Shown here piece by piece: positions 1 through 9,333 of a stretch of 64,000 bases of DNA (position 1 is the first letter of the stretch; every line of letters begins with the position of its first letter). Below the pieces are notes generated by a model. That model searched no databases. It was given only the letters and a program-made list of their open reading frames with translations, and was not told the DNA's origin. A program made the position numbers and the translations under genes. This DNA is from Rhizobiales bacterium 62-17 (GTDB taxonomy: Bacteria > Pseudomonadota > Alphaproteobacteria > Rhizobiales > Beijerinckiaceae). The DNA lies in contig MKVW01000006.1 in assembly GCA_001898965.1 (NCBI GenBank), positions 50,882 to 114,881 on the forward strand. Direction: 5' to 3'.

Positions 1-1176
1 GGGCTTCTCGACGAGCTTGCACAGGACTTCTCCCATGCGGGCGAGCAGCGTGTCGCCAGCGGCATGGCCGAGTTGGTCATTGACGATTTTCAAGCCGTCG
101 AGATCCGCCATGATGATGGTAACGGGACTTGGGCCCTTGCGCTCCAGCCGATGCAATTCGTCGACGTAGAAGGAGCGATTGTAGAGCTTGGTCAAAACGT
201 CGTGCTTGCCGAGATATTCGAGATAGGCTTCGGCCTTTTTGCGCGCCGTGATGTCGGTGAGGGCGATCTGCACCAGGGACCAGTCCTTCTCGTGACCGGG
301 CAATACCGAGAATTGCATGTAGAAATGGATCTCGGCTCCGTCGAGAGAATAGTTCAGCACTTCGCGTTGCTGAAAGAGTTTGCCGTCCCAGAGGTCGATC
401 AATTGCTCGCGGAAATTCTGCCGCATGTCGTCGCGGAAGACTTCGTCGAGGCGCTGCAGCAAAACGGCTTTGTTGGGCGCGCCAAAAATCTGCAGGGTCT
501 GCTGATTGATGTCGATGACGCGAATCTCGCTCATGCAGCGTTCGACGAATTCGGGATGTACATCGGTGAAGACGCGGAAATCGGTGATGCCGCGAAAGCG
601 GATTTCTTCCAGAAGTCGGCGAATGGTGCTGAAATCTTCCACCCAAAGCGACACGGGCGAATGGGCGAAGAGGCCACGCGCATAGGCTTCACTGGCGGTC
701 AAAGCACGGCGGGCGGTTTCGCGCTCGGTTACGTCCTCGATGGCGACCAGCACGCGCTGCCAGTCGTTCTCATAACCAGGGAGAATCGAGCCTTTCAATT
801 GAATATCGATACGGCGGCCGGAAAGGGAATAGTTGACGCTCGTGCCGTGGAAATGGCTGTGGCCGTCCCAGAGCTGGGCCAATTCGTCGACATGGGCGTC
901 GAACATATCGTCGCGGAAAACGTGATGGATGTTCGCGGTCAGAGTATCGAGATCGGCGGCCTCGAACAGGCTCAAGGTTTTGCGGTTGACCTTGATGACA
1001 CGAAGGTGCGCCGAACAGATGCGTATGCGCTCGCGATCCTCGCGGAGATAGGCGCGCAAATCCACGACGCCTTGTGCGCGCAAGCCCTCGAAATGAATCC
1101 GCAGTCCGGAATAGTCTTCCAGCCATAGCGAGACGGGTGCGAGATCGAACATTTCCGCATCATCGCCCCGTGGCAT
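1..1176 (-). CDS. PAS-PAS-GGDEF signalling protein (3' end outside window)
   Basis: Reading the minus strand from an ATG at 1176 gives 392 open codons that run off the left edge. Two similar sensor modules (about residues 8-150 and 170-315) each carry LAPVSLWLEDYS or SPVSLWVEDFS and end in a D-(V/I)-T linker typical of PAS/PAC domains. From about residue 330 the text HDVLTKLYNR and then ADLDGLKIVND with GHAAGD is the start of a GGDEF domain. The GGDEF signature itself is beyond the edge, so diguanylate cyclase activity, or a following EAL or HD-GYP domain, cannot be judged. No strong ribosome site precedes the start; an ATG at 1152 is an alternative. Confidence 0.85.
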   Translation of the reverse strand, partial: MPRGDDAEMFDLAPVSLWLEDYSGLRIHFEGLRAQGVVDLRAYLREDRERIRICSAHLRVIKVNRKTLSLFEAADLDTLTANIHHVFRDDMFDAHVDELAQLWDGHSHFHGTSVNYSLSGRRIDIQLKGSILPGYENDWQRVLVAIEDVTERETARRALTASEAYARGLFAHSPVSLWVEDFSTIRRLLEEIRFRGITDFRVFTDVHPEFVERCMSEIRVIDINQQTLQIFGAPNKAVLLQRLDEVFRDDMRQNFREQLIDLWDGKLFQQREVLNYSLDGAEIHFYMQFSVLPGHEKDWSLVQIALTDITARKKAEAYLEYLGKHDVLTKLYNRSFYVDELHRLERKGPSPVTIIMADLDGLKIVNDQLGHAAGDTLLARMGEVLCKLVEKP

Positions 1177-1377
1177 GTTGATATTTTCTGCCGTCGGCTC
1201 AAGGCGCGACGTAATGCTTCCGGAGGTGATGTGCCAGCTCCCTTTCCAGGCAGGCGGCGGAACGGATGGCGCCCTGCCTGCATAAGGTATTCTAATCTAG
1301 CGATTATCCGCCGTGGATGCCACAGAAATCCGTTAAAATCCTTCATAAGACATTGCTCGGACCACGGAATGTGGGGC

Positions 1378-2481
1378 ATGTCAGCAGCCATGCAGACTGT
1401 TGAAACATCCTCCCTCGACTTTGCCAGCGACAATGCCAGCGGTGCGTCCAGCAAGGTCCTGGAGGCGCTTGTTGCGGCTAACGATGGAGTAGTGCCGGCC
1501 TACGGCGCCGATCCGTTCACCCGTCGCGCCGAGGAGCGGATCAGCGAACTGTTCGAGCGTGACTGCGCGGTTTTCCTCCTGGCGAGCGGCACGGCCGCCA
1601 ATGCTCTCGCCCTGGCGGCGCTAACACCGCCCTATGGGGCGATCTTCTGTCATGCCCATGCTCATGTGATGGATGACGAATGTGGCGCGCCGGAGTTTTT
1701 CTCGGCGGGTGCCAAGCTCATCGGTATTCCCGGGGATGCCGGCAAGATCACGCCGACAGCGCTGGCCGCGAGCTTGGCTGCCTATCCGGCCGGCTTGGTC
1801 AAACAGGTGCAGCCAGCGGCTTTGTCGCTCTCTCAAGCCAGCGAGTCCGGGACGCTTTATCAGCCAAATGAAGTAGCCGAATTGGCGGCCCTTGCTCATG
1901 GCCACAACGTCCGCGTGCATATGGACGGGGCCCGGTTTGCCAATGCGGTGGTATCCCTGGGCTGCGCGCCAGCCGACATCACATGGCGGGTTGGCGTTGA
2001 CGTCCTGTCGCTCGGCGCCTCGAAGAACGGGGCTTTCGCCTGCGAGGCCGTCGTCTTCTTCGACAAAGCCTTGGCCACCGACTTTGCCTATCGGCGCAAG
2101 CGTGGCGGGCACACTTTATCGAAAGGGCGTTTCCTGGCCGCTCAAATGCTGGCGTGGCTGGATGACGATCATTGGCTCGCCCTGGCGCGTCATTCCAATG
2201 GTTGTGCGGCACGGCTGGCTAAGGCATTGCCCGCCATTCCTGGCGTCCGTCTCGCGTGGTCGGTCGAGGCCAATGAAGTGTTCGCCATTTTGCCGCGGGC
2301 CGCCGATCTGGCGCTCAAGCAGGCCGGCGCCCGGTATTATCCCTGGTCCGCTGATCGGCTGGCCATCGCCGAAAGACCGGAGTCAAATGAGGTTTTCGTC
2401 CGTTTGGTGACCTCTTTCGTCACCCGGGAGGCGGATATCGACCGTTTTGTGGGAATTGTCGCCGCCAATGCGGGAAACTGA
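1378..2481 (+). CDS. ltaE: Low-specificity L-threonine aldolase family enzyme
   Basis: A 367-residue PLP enzyme of the aminotransferase-I fold that splits L-threonine or allo-threonine to glycine and acetaldehyde in the cytoplasm. The conserved HMDGARFANA block places the cofactor-contacting Asp near residue 183, and LGASKNGAF puts the Schiff-base lysine near residue 216. The N-terminal FASDNASGAS resembles the family's substrate-loop start. The ATG at 1378 follows a GGGG stretch; an in-frame ATG at 1390 is possible. It is transcribed away from the PAS-GGDEF gene, with a 201-base shared upstream region. Length and motifs are ordinary for the family. Confidence 0.88.
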   Translation: MSAAMQTVETSSLDFASDNASGASSKVLEALVAANDGVVPAYGADPFTRRAEERISELFERDCAVFLLASGTAANALALAALTPPYGAIFCHAHAHVMDDECGAPEFFSAGAKLIGIPGDAGKITPTALAASLAAYPAGLVKQVQPAALSLSQASESGTLYQPNEVAELAALAHGHNVRVHMDGARFANAVVSLGCAPADITWRVGVDVLSLGASKNGAFACEAVVFFDKALATDFAYRRKRGGHTLSKGRFLAAQMLAWLDDDHWLALARHSNGCAARLAKALPAIPGVRLAWSVEANEVFAILPRAADLALKQAGARYYPWSADRLAIAERPESNEVFVRLVTSFVTREADIDRFVGIVAANAGN

Positions 2482-2639
2482 CGGGAGGCACTATTCCAGA
2501 CCCAGCAATGCCTCTTAAAAACGCCCCTGACGTCCTATCCTTGCCGCATTCACACTCAAAGTCTGGGGTAGGTTCACTTGTCGATGTTTCGTGCGGCCGT
2601 GGTCAGCGGCGCATGGTTGCATCCCCAAAGGAGGCTTGA

Positions 2640-3530
2640 ATGGCCGCTCTGAAGCGAATGCTTTCCCGCACAGCCGTGCTCGGTGGTCTGGCAGCGACGA
2701 CCGTTCTGGTCGGCGCGGCGGCACCGGCGCAGGCGCAGATCTACGGCTATTGGGGCTATCGCACCTATTCCTATCCGGTCGATCCCTACTATGACGATGC
2801 GCCGATCTACGCGCCGCGCTATCGGGCGCCGGCGCTCAACATGCTATCGCCTGGCGAAATTCGCGAGAGCCTGCGTGACGATGGCTATCGCGTCATCGGC
2901 CAGATGCAACGCAGCGGGCGCACCTATATCGTCGTGGCGCAGGATCGTCGCGGCCAGCGCTTCCGGCTGGTGGTCGATGGCATCGAAGGCGAGATTGTCC
3001 GTTCCGCTCGACTGACGACGACGCCACGCAACGAGGCGCGTGCGAATGACTATCGCGATGCGCCGGCTGCTCCGCCACCGGCGGCGATGCCGCCCCCGCC
3101 GCATGTCCTGCCTGGCATTGGGCCGGAATCGCACACGGCTCCGCAAACACGTCCGCCCCGCGCCGCGGCCCGGCCAGAAAGCGAAGGGCCGCGTATGCGC
3201 CCTGGCGACAGCAATCCGCCTACAGCTCGTCCGCAAGGACCCTCGCAAGCCGCGCGTCCCGATCCGGCTCGCAGCGACAGCGTTCAGCCGGTGAAGCCCG
3301 TGACACCGGCGCTGCCTCAGCCGGAGGTGGCCAAGCCTGAAGCGAGCCCGCCGGAAACCAAGCCGGCGGCCGCGGCACCGCGTGTCGTTTATCCCGGTGG
3401 TCCGGTGACGACAGCGCCGGCGACCTCCGAGCCGTCAGCCGCGGCCAATGTGCCGGCCGCGCCGCTCGATGCCCCGCCAGCCAAGCCTGCGACGCCAACG
3501 CCGGACGTTCCCGTCGCACCACTGGAGTAG
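2640..3530 (+). CDS. Secreted proline-rich protein with a small PepSY-like region
   Basis: The 296-residue product starts with a clear Sec signal peptide (about residues 1-33, ending APAQAQ) after a strong AAAGGAGG ribosome site. A Tyr-rich stretch follows. Residues about 63-120 (SPGEIRESLRDDGYRVIG, then RLVVDGIEGEIVRS) look like a small folded domain of the PepSY-like type seen in many short periplasmic alphaproteobacterial proteins. The rest is a low-complexity Pro/Ala tail, probably unstructured and periplasmic or wall-associated. The next gene is an L,D-transpeptidase, so a cell-wall role is possible but not shown. No specific function is recognised. Confidence 0.8.
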   Translation: MAALKRMLSRTAVLGGLAATTVLVGAAAPAQAQIYGYWGYRTYSYPVDPYYDDAPIYAPRYRAPALNMLSPGEIRESLRDDGYRVIGQMQRSGRTYIVVAQDRRGQRFRLVVDGIEGEIVRSARLTTTPRNEARANDYRDAPAAPPPAAMPPPPHVLPGIGPESHTAPQTRPPRAAARPESEGPRMRPGDSNPPTARPQGPSQAARPDPARSDSVQPVKPVTPALPQPEVAKPEASPPETKPAAAAPRVVYPGGPVTTAPATSEPSAAANVPAAPLDAPPAKPATPTPDVPVAPLE

Positions 3531-3744
3531 TTTCTCGGGTCACGATGAGACGGCGTTCAGCGCCGCCTCATTCCTGAGCGCATTCTTTCACAAAGCCGTG
3601 TAGCACAGGGTTTTGTTCACCTTTTCAGCAAGGTGTTGCACCGCTGCATCGACCTTGGTGCTATAGTCTGCCCCGTTCAGTTCAACATTATCCGGCTTGC
3701 CGTTTTTCCTCTTGTGGCTCGCTGGTTACGACGGGGTTGGGGTT

Positions 3745-4281
3745 ATGGTCGGTCTTCTGTCCGGGGCGCAGTCGCGCCGCGCGTTTTTGCAATTGAGTGG
3801 CGTTGCCGCAGCGGCTGCCGTCACTACGCCGGCGCTTGCTGCACATGATGTCGTACCTTTCCCGGAGCAGTATCCGGCTGGCACGATGGTGATCTCCCTG
3901 CGCCAACGCAGGCTTTTCCTGGTGCTCGGGAACGGTCAAGCGATCCGCTATCCGGTTGCGGTCGGCAAAGCCGGTAAGGCTTGGTCGGGCTGGGCGCATG
4001 TGGAAGGCAAGTTCGTCAACCCGGCTTGGGCACCGCCGGCCGTGGTCAAGCGCGACAATCCGAAGCTGCCCGATCTCATTCCTGGCGGCGCTCCCGGCAA
4101 TCCGATGGGTCCGCGCGCGATCACGCTCGATCGCAGCGAAATCGCCATTCACGGCACGACGCGCACCATGCGCGGCTCGGTTGGCACAGCTGCCTCCTAT
4201 GGCTGCATCCGCATGTACAATGAAGACGTGATCGACCTGTTCGAACGGGTCAGCGTCGGCATGCCGGTGGTCGCGATCTGA
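3745..4281 (+). CDS. L,D-transpeptidase (YkuD domain), exported
   Basis: A 178-residue YkuD-fold protein that would form 3-3 peptidoglycan cross-links or attach lipoproteins in the periplasm. The signature HGT...SxGCIRM is complete, with catalytic His near residue 136 and Cys near residue 154. The N-terminus has SRRAFLQLSG, a twin-arginine-like motif, before a hydrophobic segment ending ALAA, so Tat export is likely. The start at 3745 follows a GGGGTT stretch; an in-frame ATG at 3697 would put extra hydrophobic residues ahead of the Tat motif and is less likely. A terminator lies 40 bases past the stop. Confidence 0.9.
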   Translation: MVGLLSGAQSRRAFLQLSGVAAAAAVTTPALAAHDVVPFPEQYPAGTMVISLRQRRLFLVLGNGQAIRYPVAVGKAGKAWSGWAHVEGKFVNPAWAPPAVVKRDNPKLPDLIPGGAPGNPMGPRAITLDRSEIAIHGTTRTMRGSVGTAASYGCIRMYNEDVIDLFERVSVGMPVVAI

Positions 4282-4320
4282 TCGACAGGGATTACGCGTT
4301 TCAAAACGATAAAAACAATA

Positions 4321-4346
4321 AAGCCCCATCCGACGATGGGGCTTTT
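4321..4346. terminator. Rho-independent terminator, probably bidirectional
   Basis: AAGCCCCATC, a four-base CGAC loop, then GATGGGGCTT followed by TTTTGTTTTT form a strong hairpin with a T tract on the plus side. An A-rich stretch on the left gives a T tract for the minus strand. It sits between the convergent L,D-transpeptidase and cyclopropane synthase genes. Confidence 0.9.
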
Positions 4347-4378
4347 TGTTTTTGGTTTTGGTGCGCGCCTGCTTGAGC

Positions 4379-5698
4379 CTATTTCGGCGTCGGTCCAGGC
4401 GCATACATGTAAGTGCGCGTCGGCGGGATGTCGGTTGGGCTTTTCAGGCGCTTGACCGACAGGGTTTGATAGAGGCCGCAATTGTTGCGTTCGAAGGTGA
4501 TCGAACAAGCCGCGAGATAGACCAGCCAGGTGCGCGCCGTCGCCTCGCCGACTTCTTTCACCGCCGCATCCCAATTGGCGACAAGCCGATCGTGCCAATG
4601 ACGGCAGGTTAGCATGTAGTGCTCACGCCAGCATTCGACGTCGCGCACTTCAAAGCCGTTCAGTTCGAGATTGGTGACGGTGCGGCCAATGTAATCGAGT
4701 TCGCCGCCGGGAAAGATGTAGCGCGTCAGCGCAGCGAATTCCGGCCGGCGCTTCTTGGTGCGAGCCGCTTCGCTCTTACCCGGACGGGTGATGGCATGGT
4801 GCAGGAACAGGCCGCCGGGGCGCAGCGAGCGCGCGGCCGTCTGGTAGTAAATGGGAAAGTTGTCGATGCCGACATGCTCCAGCATGCCGATGGCCGCCAC
4901 TTTGTCGTAGACGCCCTCGGCATGCGCATAGTCCTTGCACTCGATGCGCACTTGATCCTGTAGGCCGAGCCGTTTGATCTTTTCATTGGCATAGGCGACC
5001 TGCTGTTCCGACAGGGTCACGCCATAGGCCTTCACGCCATAATATTTGGCCGCGTGGATCGAGAGGGCGCCCCAGCCGCAGCCCATGTCGAGCAGGGTTT
5101 CGCCTGGTTTCAAGCGCAGCTTCTTACAAACCATGTCGAGCTTGTCGAACTGCGACTGGTCGATGGAGTTGTTCCAATCGGTGAAATAAGAGCAGGTGTA
5201 GACCATCTCCTTGTCGAGCCACAGTTCGTAGAAGGCGTTCGACACGTCGTAGTGATAGGAGATGTTCTTCTTATTTTCTTTGGCGCTGCCGTCGCTCTGC
5301 TTGTCCGAGCCGACGGTTTCCAGAGGCCAAGGGCCGCCGCGCGGCACGAACAGGAATTTCGTCGCCAGCTTGGCGATGTGCATCTTATCGAGCGACTTGA
5401 TGAAATGTTTTGTGCGCACTTTCGGGCGCTTGGCGACGAGATCGAAAATCGTGCCATTGCGGATGTCGACGCGCGCCGCGGCCCAGAGGTTGGCCATGGT
5501 CTCAGGCTTGGGCTTGCGCAGGAGGGCGGCCACCGCGCCTTCGTCGGCGATGGCAACGGCCAGGCCGTCAGCCGGGTAGTCCTGCGGAATGCGGACGCCG
5601 TCCCAGAGTTCGATACCAAACTCCAGGCCGAGCTTCTGATGCGCCACCGTCAGGAACTCGCGCAGGAGTTCGAGCCGCTTCTGCTTCTTCTTGTCCAT
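4379..5698 (-). CDS. cfa: Cyclopropane-fatty-acyl-phospholipid synthase
   Basis: A 439-residue SAM-dependent enzyme that adds a methylene bridge to unsaturated acyl chains of membrane phospholipids. An N-terminal lipid-binding region (about 1-140) is followed by NISYHYDVSNAFYELWL and the SAM motif LLDMGCGWG near residues 203-211. YIFPGGEL and the RHWHDRL region follow toward the C-terminus, all typical of Cfa. The length is slightly above the E. coli enzyme (about 380). The start is preceded by GGAG on the minus strand. It is a single gene ending at a shared terminator. Confidence 0.93.
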   Translation of the reverse strand: MDKKKQKRLELLREFLTVAHQKLGLEFGIELWDGVRIPQDYPADGLAVAIADEGAVAALLRKPKPETMANLWAAARVDIRNGTIFDLVAKRPKVRTKHFIKSLDKMHIAKLATKFLFVPRGGPWPLETVGSDKQSDGSAKENKKNISYHYDVSNAFYELWLDKEMVYTCSYFTDWNNSIDQSQFDKLDMVCKKLRLKPGETLLDMGCGWGALSIHAAKYYGVKAYGVTLSEQQVAYANEKIKRLGLQDQVRIECKDYAHAEGVYDKVAAIGMLEHVGIDNFPIYYQTAARSLRPGGLFLHHAITRPGKSEAARTKKRRPEFAALTRYIFPGGELDYIGRTVTNLELNGFEVRDVECWREHYMLTCRHWHDRLVANWDAAVKEVGEATARTWLVYLAACSITFERNNCGLYQTLSVKRLKSPTDIPPTRTYMYAPGPTPK

Positions 5699-5906
5699 TG
5701 AAAACTCCAGGCCGGACGGCCGCAGGGCAGAGGCAGATCAGGACTTCCGCCGATTCCGGGGGCTTACATCCGGCAAAACCCCCGTCAAGTCCAGCACGGA
5801 GGCCGTTTGGAGGGTGGAAAGCGCTTTCCGGGCGGGGTCGCGCAGAGCTGCCTTGCGCCCAAATCGCGGGATTCCGCTGATTGGATAGTCGCCTATTCGA
5901 GGTTTT

Positions 5907-7154
5907 GTGGCTAATCCTTGGGCAATAATTTCTTTTGGAAACCCCGTGCCCAAGCCCAGCAAATTACCCATGGCGGCCGTTCTCGTGCTCGCCGCCGGTT
6001 TCTTCGCCCTTTTCGTCAATGGCAGCGGCCGCTTGGCCGTCGGGCTGACCTTGCGGCCGATGGTCGAAGATCTGAAGTGGAACCGGGCCGATATCGGCTC
6101 AGCCGTTGCCGTGTTCCAGGTGGTTTCGGCCATTGCCATGTTCTTCGCAGGCCGGCTGGCCGACCGGGTGAGCCTGCGGCTCCTGATCAGTTCGGGAGTG
6201 GTGGTTTGCGCCTTTGGCATCGGCATGATGGGGTTCGTCAGCGAGCCATGGCACGTGTTGCTGCTGTTCGGCCTGATCTATGGTGTTGGCAATGCAGGCT
6301 GTTCGACCCCCACGGTCGGTGTGATGGTGGCGCGTACCTTCCCGGGCAATACGGGCTTTGCCAATGGCTTCGTCACTTCAGGCATGAGCCTTGGACAATT
6401 GCTCATTGTCGCGGTCCTGGCGGCAGTCTTGGTGCAGATTGGCTGGCGCTCAGTCTATTTCTGGGTGGCAGCGGCGCATCTGGCCTTGTTGCCGTTGATC
6501 TATTTCGCCGTGCCAGCTCATTCCGGCAATGGTTCACTGGCAGCACAGGTGCCGCGCGAAGGGATGAGCCTGCGCGAGGCAGCCCGCACGCGCCGCTTCT
6601 GGGTGTTGATTGGCGTGTTCGCCGTTTGTGGCCTCGACGATTTTTTCGTGACCACCCATCTTGTCGCTTACGCGGAAGATAGCGGCGTTAGCCAGCTTTT
6701 CGCCGGCAATCTTCTGGCGGTGATGGGACTGGCGGCGCTGATCGGCGTGTTGCTGGCCGGTGCCTTTGGCGACAAGACCGGGCCGGTGATGCCGACGATT
6801 GCATCCTTCGTGTTGCGTATTGCCTGTTTCGGCCTGCTTCTGATCGACAGCTCGACGATTTCGATCGCCGTCTTCACCCTGGTCTTTGGATTGACCTTCC
6901 TTGTCACCGCTCCGCTTACCGTGCTGTTCGTGCGGGACGCTTTTGGCATGAAACATCTCGGCGCCATCAGCGGTCTGATCACTATGGTGCATCACACGTT
7001 TGGCGGCATCGGCGCCTATGCAGGGGCGGTGATCTTCGACGCCAATGGTTCCTATGCGATCGCTTTCGCCATCATGCTGGCCTCCAGCGTTCTGGCGGTG
7101 GCTTTGATGCTGATGTACCAGCCGCGGCCGAAGGAAGGCCCTGCGATGGCGTGA
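5907..7154 (+). CDS. Major facilitator superfamily transporter
   Basis: A 415-residue integral membrane protein with about 12 hydrophobic segments. It has an MFS-type loop after the second segment (FFAGRLADRVSLR), a central hydrophilic linker around residues 200-225 and the second six-helix half. The substrate cannot be named; the family includes carboxylate and drug transporters. The start is uncertain: GTG at 5907 follows CGAGG, while GTG at 5946 or ATG at 5970 would begin closer to the first membrane helix. It stands alone, divergent from cfa and convergent with the following minus-strand operon. Confidence 0.85.
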   Translation: MANPWAIISFGNPVPKPSKLPMAAVLVLAAGFFALFVNGSGRLAVGLTLRPMVEDLKWNRADIGSAVAVFQVVSAIAMFFAGRLADRVSLRLLISSGVVVCAFGIGMMGFVSEPWHVLLLFGLIYGVGNAGCSTPTVGVMVARTFPGNTGFANGFVTSGMSLGQLLIVAVLAAVLVQIGWRSVYFWVAAAHLALLPLIYFAVPAHSGNGSLAAQVPREGMSLREAARTRRFWVLIGVFAVCGLDDFFVTTHLVAYAEDSGVSQLFAGNLLAVMGLAALIGVLLAGAFGDKTGPVMPTIASFVLRIACFGLLLIDSSTISIAVFTLVFGLTFLVTAPLTVLFVRDAFGMKHLGAISGLITMVHHTFGGIGAYAGAVIFDANGSYAIAFAIMLASSVLAVALMLMYQPRPKEGPAMA

Positions 7155-7160
7155 AAAAGA

Positions 7161-7186
7161 AAGGCCCGGTTCTCTAACCGGGCCTT
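7161..7186. terminator. Terminator between MFS gene and minus-strand catabolic operon
   Basis: AAGGCCCGGTT and AACCGGGCCTT form an 11-bp perfect stem with a 4-base loop. On the minus strand the hairpin is followed by TTCTTTTTC, so it probably ends the leftward operon. On the plus side it is followed only by a weak T-containing stretch. Confidence 0.85.
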
Positions 7187-7207
7187 GAAGTCTGTCTTGT
7201 TGGCCGT

Positions 7208-8107
7208 CTATCGCGCGACGACGGCTTCGTAAGCGGGGTCGCCCTTGAGAATGCCGACATCGCGCCCGAAGGCGTTCATGCCCTTGACGAAGTCGGGGCT
7301 GATGTCCGTCGAATAATAGGGCAGGTCGCGCTCGACGATACCGGCGATGAGTTCGGCTTGTTCGGCGGGGAAGATTTTCCGGCCGATGTCGGTGGCGAGC
7401 GCAATATTCTGCTTCAGCGCCTGATGGGCATCTCCGATCGCCAGCTTGAGCGCCTTGGCCTCATCCGGGCGTTCAGCGAGGAACTTGTCAGTCACCGCAA
7501 CCGAAGCCATGGTGAAATTGAAAGCGGGCTTGGGGCCGTCACCCCGGCGAATATCGAGCACGATTTTGCCGGCGCCGCTGCGCACTGCTACTTCCGCACC
7601 CATGCCATTGGCCCAGAAACCATCGATCAGGCCATCCTGGAGCGCCTTGGCGGCCGTCAGGCCGAAATTGGTGCTGGGCGCGCCGGTGTTGGGCACGGGA
7701 GCGATGGTGACATTGTCGCGCTTCTCGTCAATGCCGGCGGCACGCAGCAGGCCGCGCAAGCCGAGATCAACCCATGGCGCCGCGCCGATGGTGCGGCCCT
7801 TGACGACGTTGACGTCGCCACGCTCGCAGGGAATGTCGGCACGCATCACCAGGAACCAATACATGCCCTGGCCCTGGGCGCAGAGCAGCTTGACGCCCTG
7901 CCATTCCGGAAAGGCGTGCAGAGCCGAATGAGCGGAGCCCGCCACCGCATCGACGGTGCCGTCGCGCAAGGCTTCATAGGCCTTGTTGACCGGGAAGATC
8001 AGATCGACCGACGCATCAATGCCACGCGCGGCGAGCATGCCGCCATGAACGGCGGTGACGGCTGGAAAATAGGAGTTCGAAATGAGGTCTGGAACGGCGA
8101 TCTTCAT
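7208..8107 (-). CDS. NMT1/THI5-like solute-binding-fold protein without signal peptide
   Basis: The 299-residue product opens directly with MKIAVPDLISNSYFPAVTAV and then has the two-lobed binding-protein pattern of the SsuA/THI5-like superfamily (ALRDGTVDAVAGSAH, NFGLTAAKALQDGLIDGFWANG). No signal peptide is present, unlike transport-associated members, so it may act in the cytoplasm or carry an overlooked start. It is the last gene of the minus-strand operon and overlaps the monooxygenase stop by 4 bases, which suggests translational coupling. Relatives bind thiazole or pyrimidine precursors, sulfonates or phthalate-like acids; the ligand here is unknown. Confidence 0.75.
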   Translation of the reverse strand: MKIAVPDLISNSYFPAVTAVHGGMLAARGIDASVDLIFPVNKAYEALRDGTVDAVAGSAHSALHAFPEWQGVKLLCAQGQGMYWFLVMRADIPCERGDVNVVKGRTIGAAPWVDLGLRGLLRAAGIDEKRDNVTIAPVPNTGAPSTNFGLTAAKALQDGLIDGFWANGMGAEVAVRSGAGKIVLDIRRGDGPKPAFNFTMASVAVTDKFLAERPDEAKALKLAIGDAHQALKQNIALATDIGRKIFPAEQAELIAGIVERDLPYYSTDISPDFVKGMNAFGRDVGILKGDPAYEAVVAR

Positions 8108-9333
8108 TCTGCTGCCGCCTTAATCTTTCGGACGCTTTCAATCAGCGATGTCTTCAACAGGAAGGCTCGGTGCGCGGCAGGATCCGCCGCCGTCTTGCGC
8201 AGTGCCTCGAAATTAGCTTCGCGGGCCGCCGGATCGCGTTCTTCCAGTCGCTTTTTGTTGGCGATGGTCTGCTGCTGGACATATTCGATATTGGTCGGGC
8301 GGCGGATTGCGTCATAGCTTTCGAAAACGCTCTCCGGTCGCTTACCCGCGCGCACATCGGCGAGAAGTTCGGCCAGATGCGTGGCATCGTGAATGCCGCT
8401 GTTGAGGCCGAGACCACCGATGGGATTGTTCACGTGGGCTGAATCGCCCGCCAGGAACACACGGCCTTCCCGGAAGCGCACGGCGACGCGTTGATGCACG
8501 CGGTAGATGTTGCGGTGGAAGATGTCGTAGCGACCGGTTTTGGGGAAGAATTTCTGCAAGCGTGACTCGCAGGCCTCGTCGCTCATCACTTCTTCATCGG
8601 TCTGCCCCGGCAGGGTCGGGAAGACGGCGCGCCAGCGGCCCTTGCCATCATCGCCCGCCACCTTGAACAGATTGGCCCATTCGTCCGGATCAGAGAAATA
8701 AGCGCGGAAGGCAACGCCATGTTCGGTGCCGAAATCGAACGGCGTGGTCAGAACCAGGAAGCGCTCGGGGAACGTGTAGCCGTCAAAGGCGATGTTCAAA
8801 GCTTTCCGCACCAGGGAGCGTCCGCCATCGGCGCCGACCAGATAGGAGCCTTCAAATCGTTCGCTGCCGTTAGCCCCCGTGACTGTGATGGCGACGCCAT
8901 CGGCATTGGTCTCGACGCTTTCGACCGGCGTGCCAAACGACACGCTTGCATGCGGATAAGCCGCGAGCTTGTCGATGCACATCTTCACGATCTTGTGCTG
9001 CTCGCATTGCACCACATAGGGGCAGGTGGTGTCCTGCGCCAAAATGGCGTGATCGAATTCGGCAACGAGACGGCGCGCCGGACGATCCCAGAACTGGAAG
9101 GTGCGTGCGACGAGACCTTGCGTCGTGACTTCTCCGAGCAGGTCGAGTTCGGCGAGCATTTCGAGCGTCGCCGGATGCAAGGTTGACGCCCGCGGAGAGT
9201 CGTTGATCTCGGTCTGCGCTTCGAAGACCTTCACTGGTATACCGCGCTTGGCTAGAGCCAGCGCTGTGACGACACCAACCGGTCCGCCACCTGCGATCAG
9301 GATGGGACGTTCATCTGTTTTCATGGGACTCAC
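8104..9333 (-). CDS. FAD-dependent aromatic monooxygenase (PheA/TfdB type)
   Basis: A 409-residue group A flavin monooxygenase. The FAD-binding fingerprint IAGGGPVGVVTALALAKRG is at residues 13-31 and the second FAD motif GDSAHVNNPIGGLGLNSG lies near residue 295. The family hydroxylates aromatic or heteroaromatic rings using NAD(P)H and O2. It overlaps the preceding Bug protein gene (GTGA) and the following NMT1-like gene (ATGA), so all three are probably co-translated. A start at ATG 9324 is an alternative. The C-terminal thioredoxin-like extension of phenol hydroxylases is absent. The substrate is unknown. Confidence 0.87.
   Translation of the reverse strand: MSPMKTDERPILIAGGGPVGVVTALALAKRGIPVKVFEAQTEINDSPRASTLHPATLEMLAELDLLGEVTTQGLVARTFQFWDRPARRLVAEFDHAILAQDTTCPYVVQCEQHKIVKMCIDKLAAYPHASVSFGTPVESVETNADGVAITVTGANGSERFEGSYLVGADGGRSLVRKALNIAFDGYTFPERFLVLTTPFDFGTEHGVAFRAYFSDPDEWANLFKVAGDDGKGRWRAVFPTLPGQTDEEVMSDEACESRLQKFFPKTGRYDIFHRNIYRVHQRVAVRFREGRVFLAGDSAHVNNPIGGLGLNSGIHDATHLAELLADVRAGKRPESVFESYDAIRRPTNIEYVQQQTIANKKRLEERDPAAREANFEALRKTAADPAAHRAFLLKTSLIESVRKIKAAAE

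Noticed and set aside
64-1128. A 354-codon plus-strand open frame at the left edge
   Set aside because: The minus strand reads a continuous PAS-PAS-GGDEF protein here, so the plus-strand frame is a shadow.
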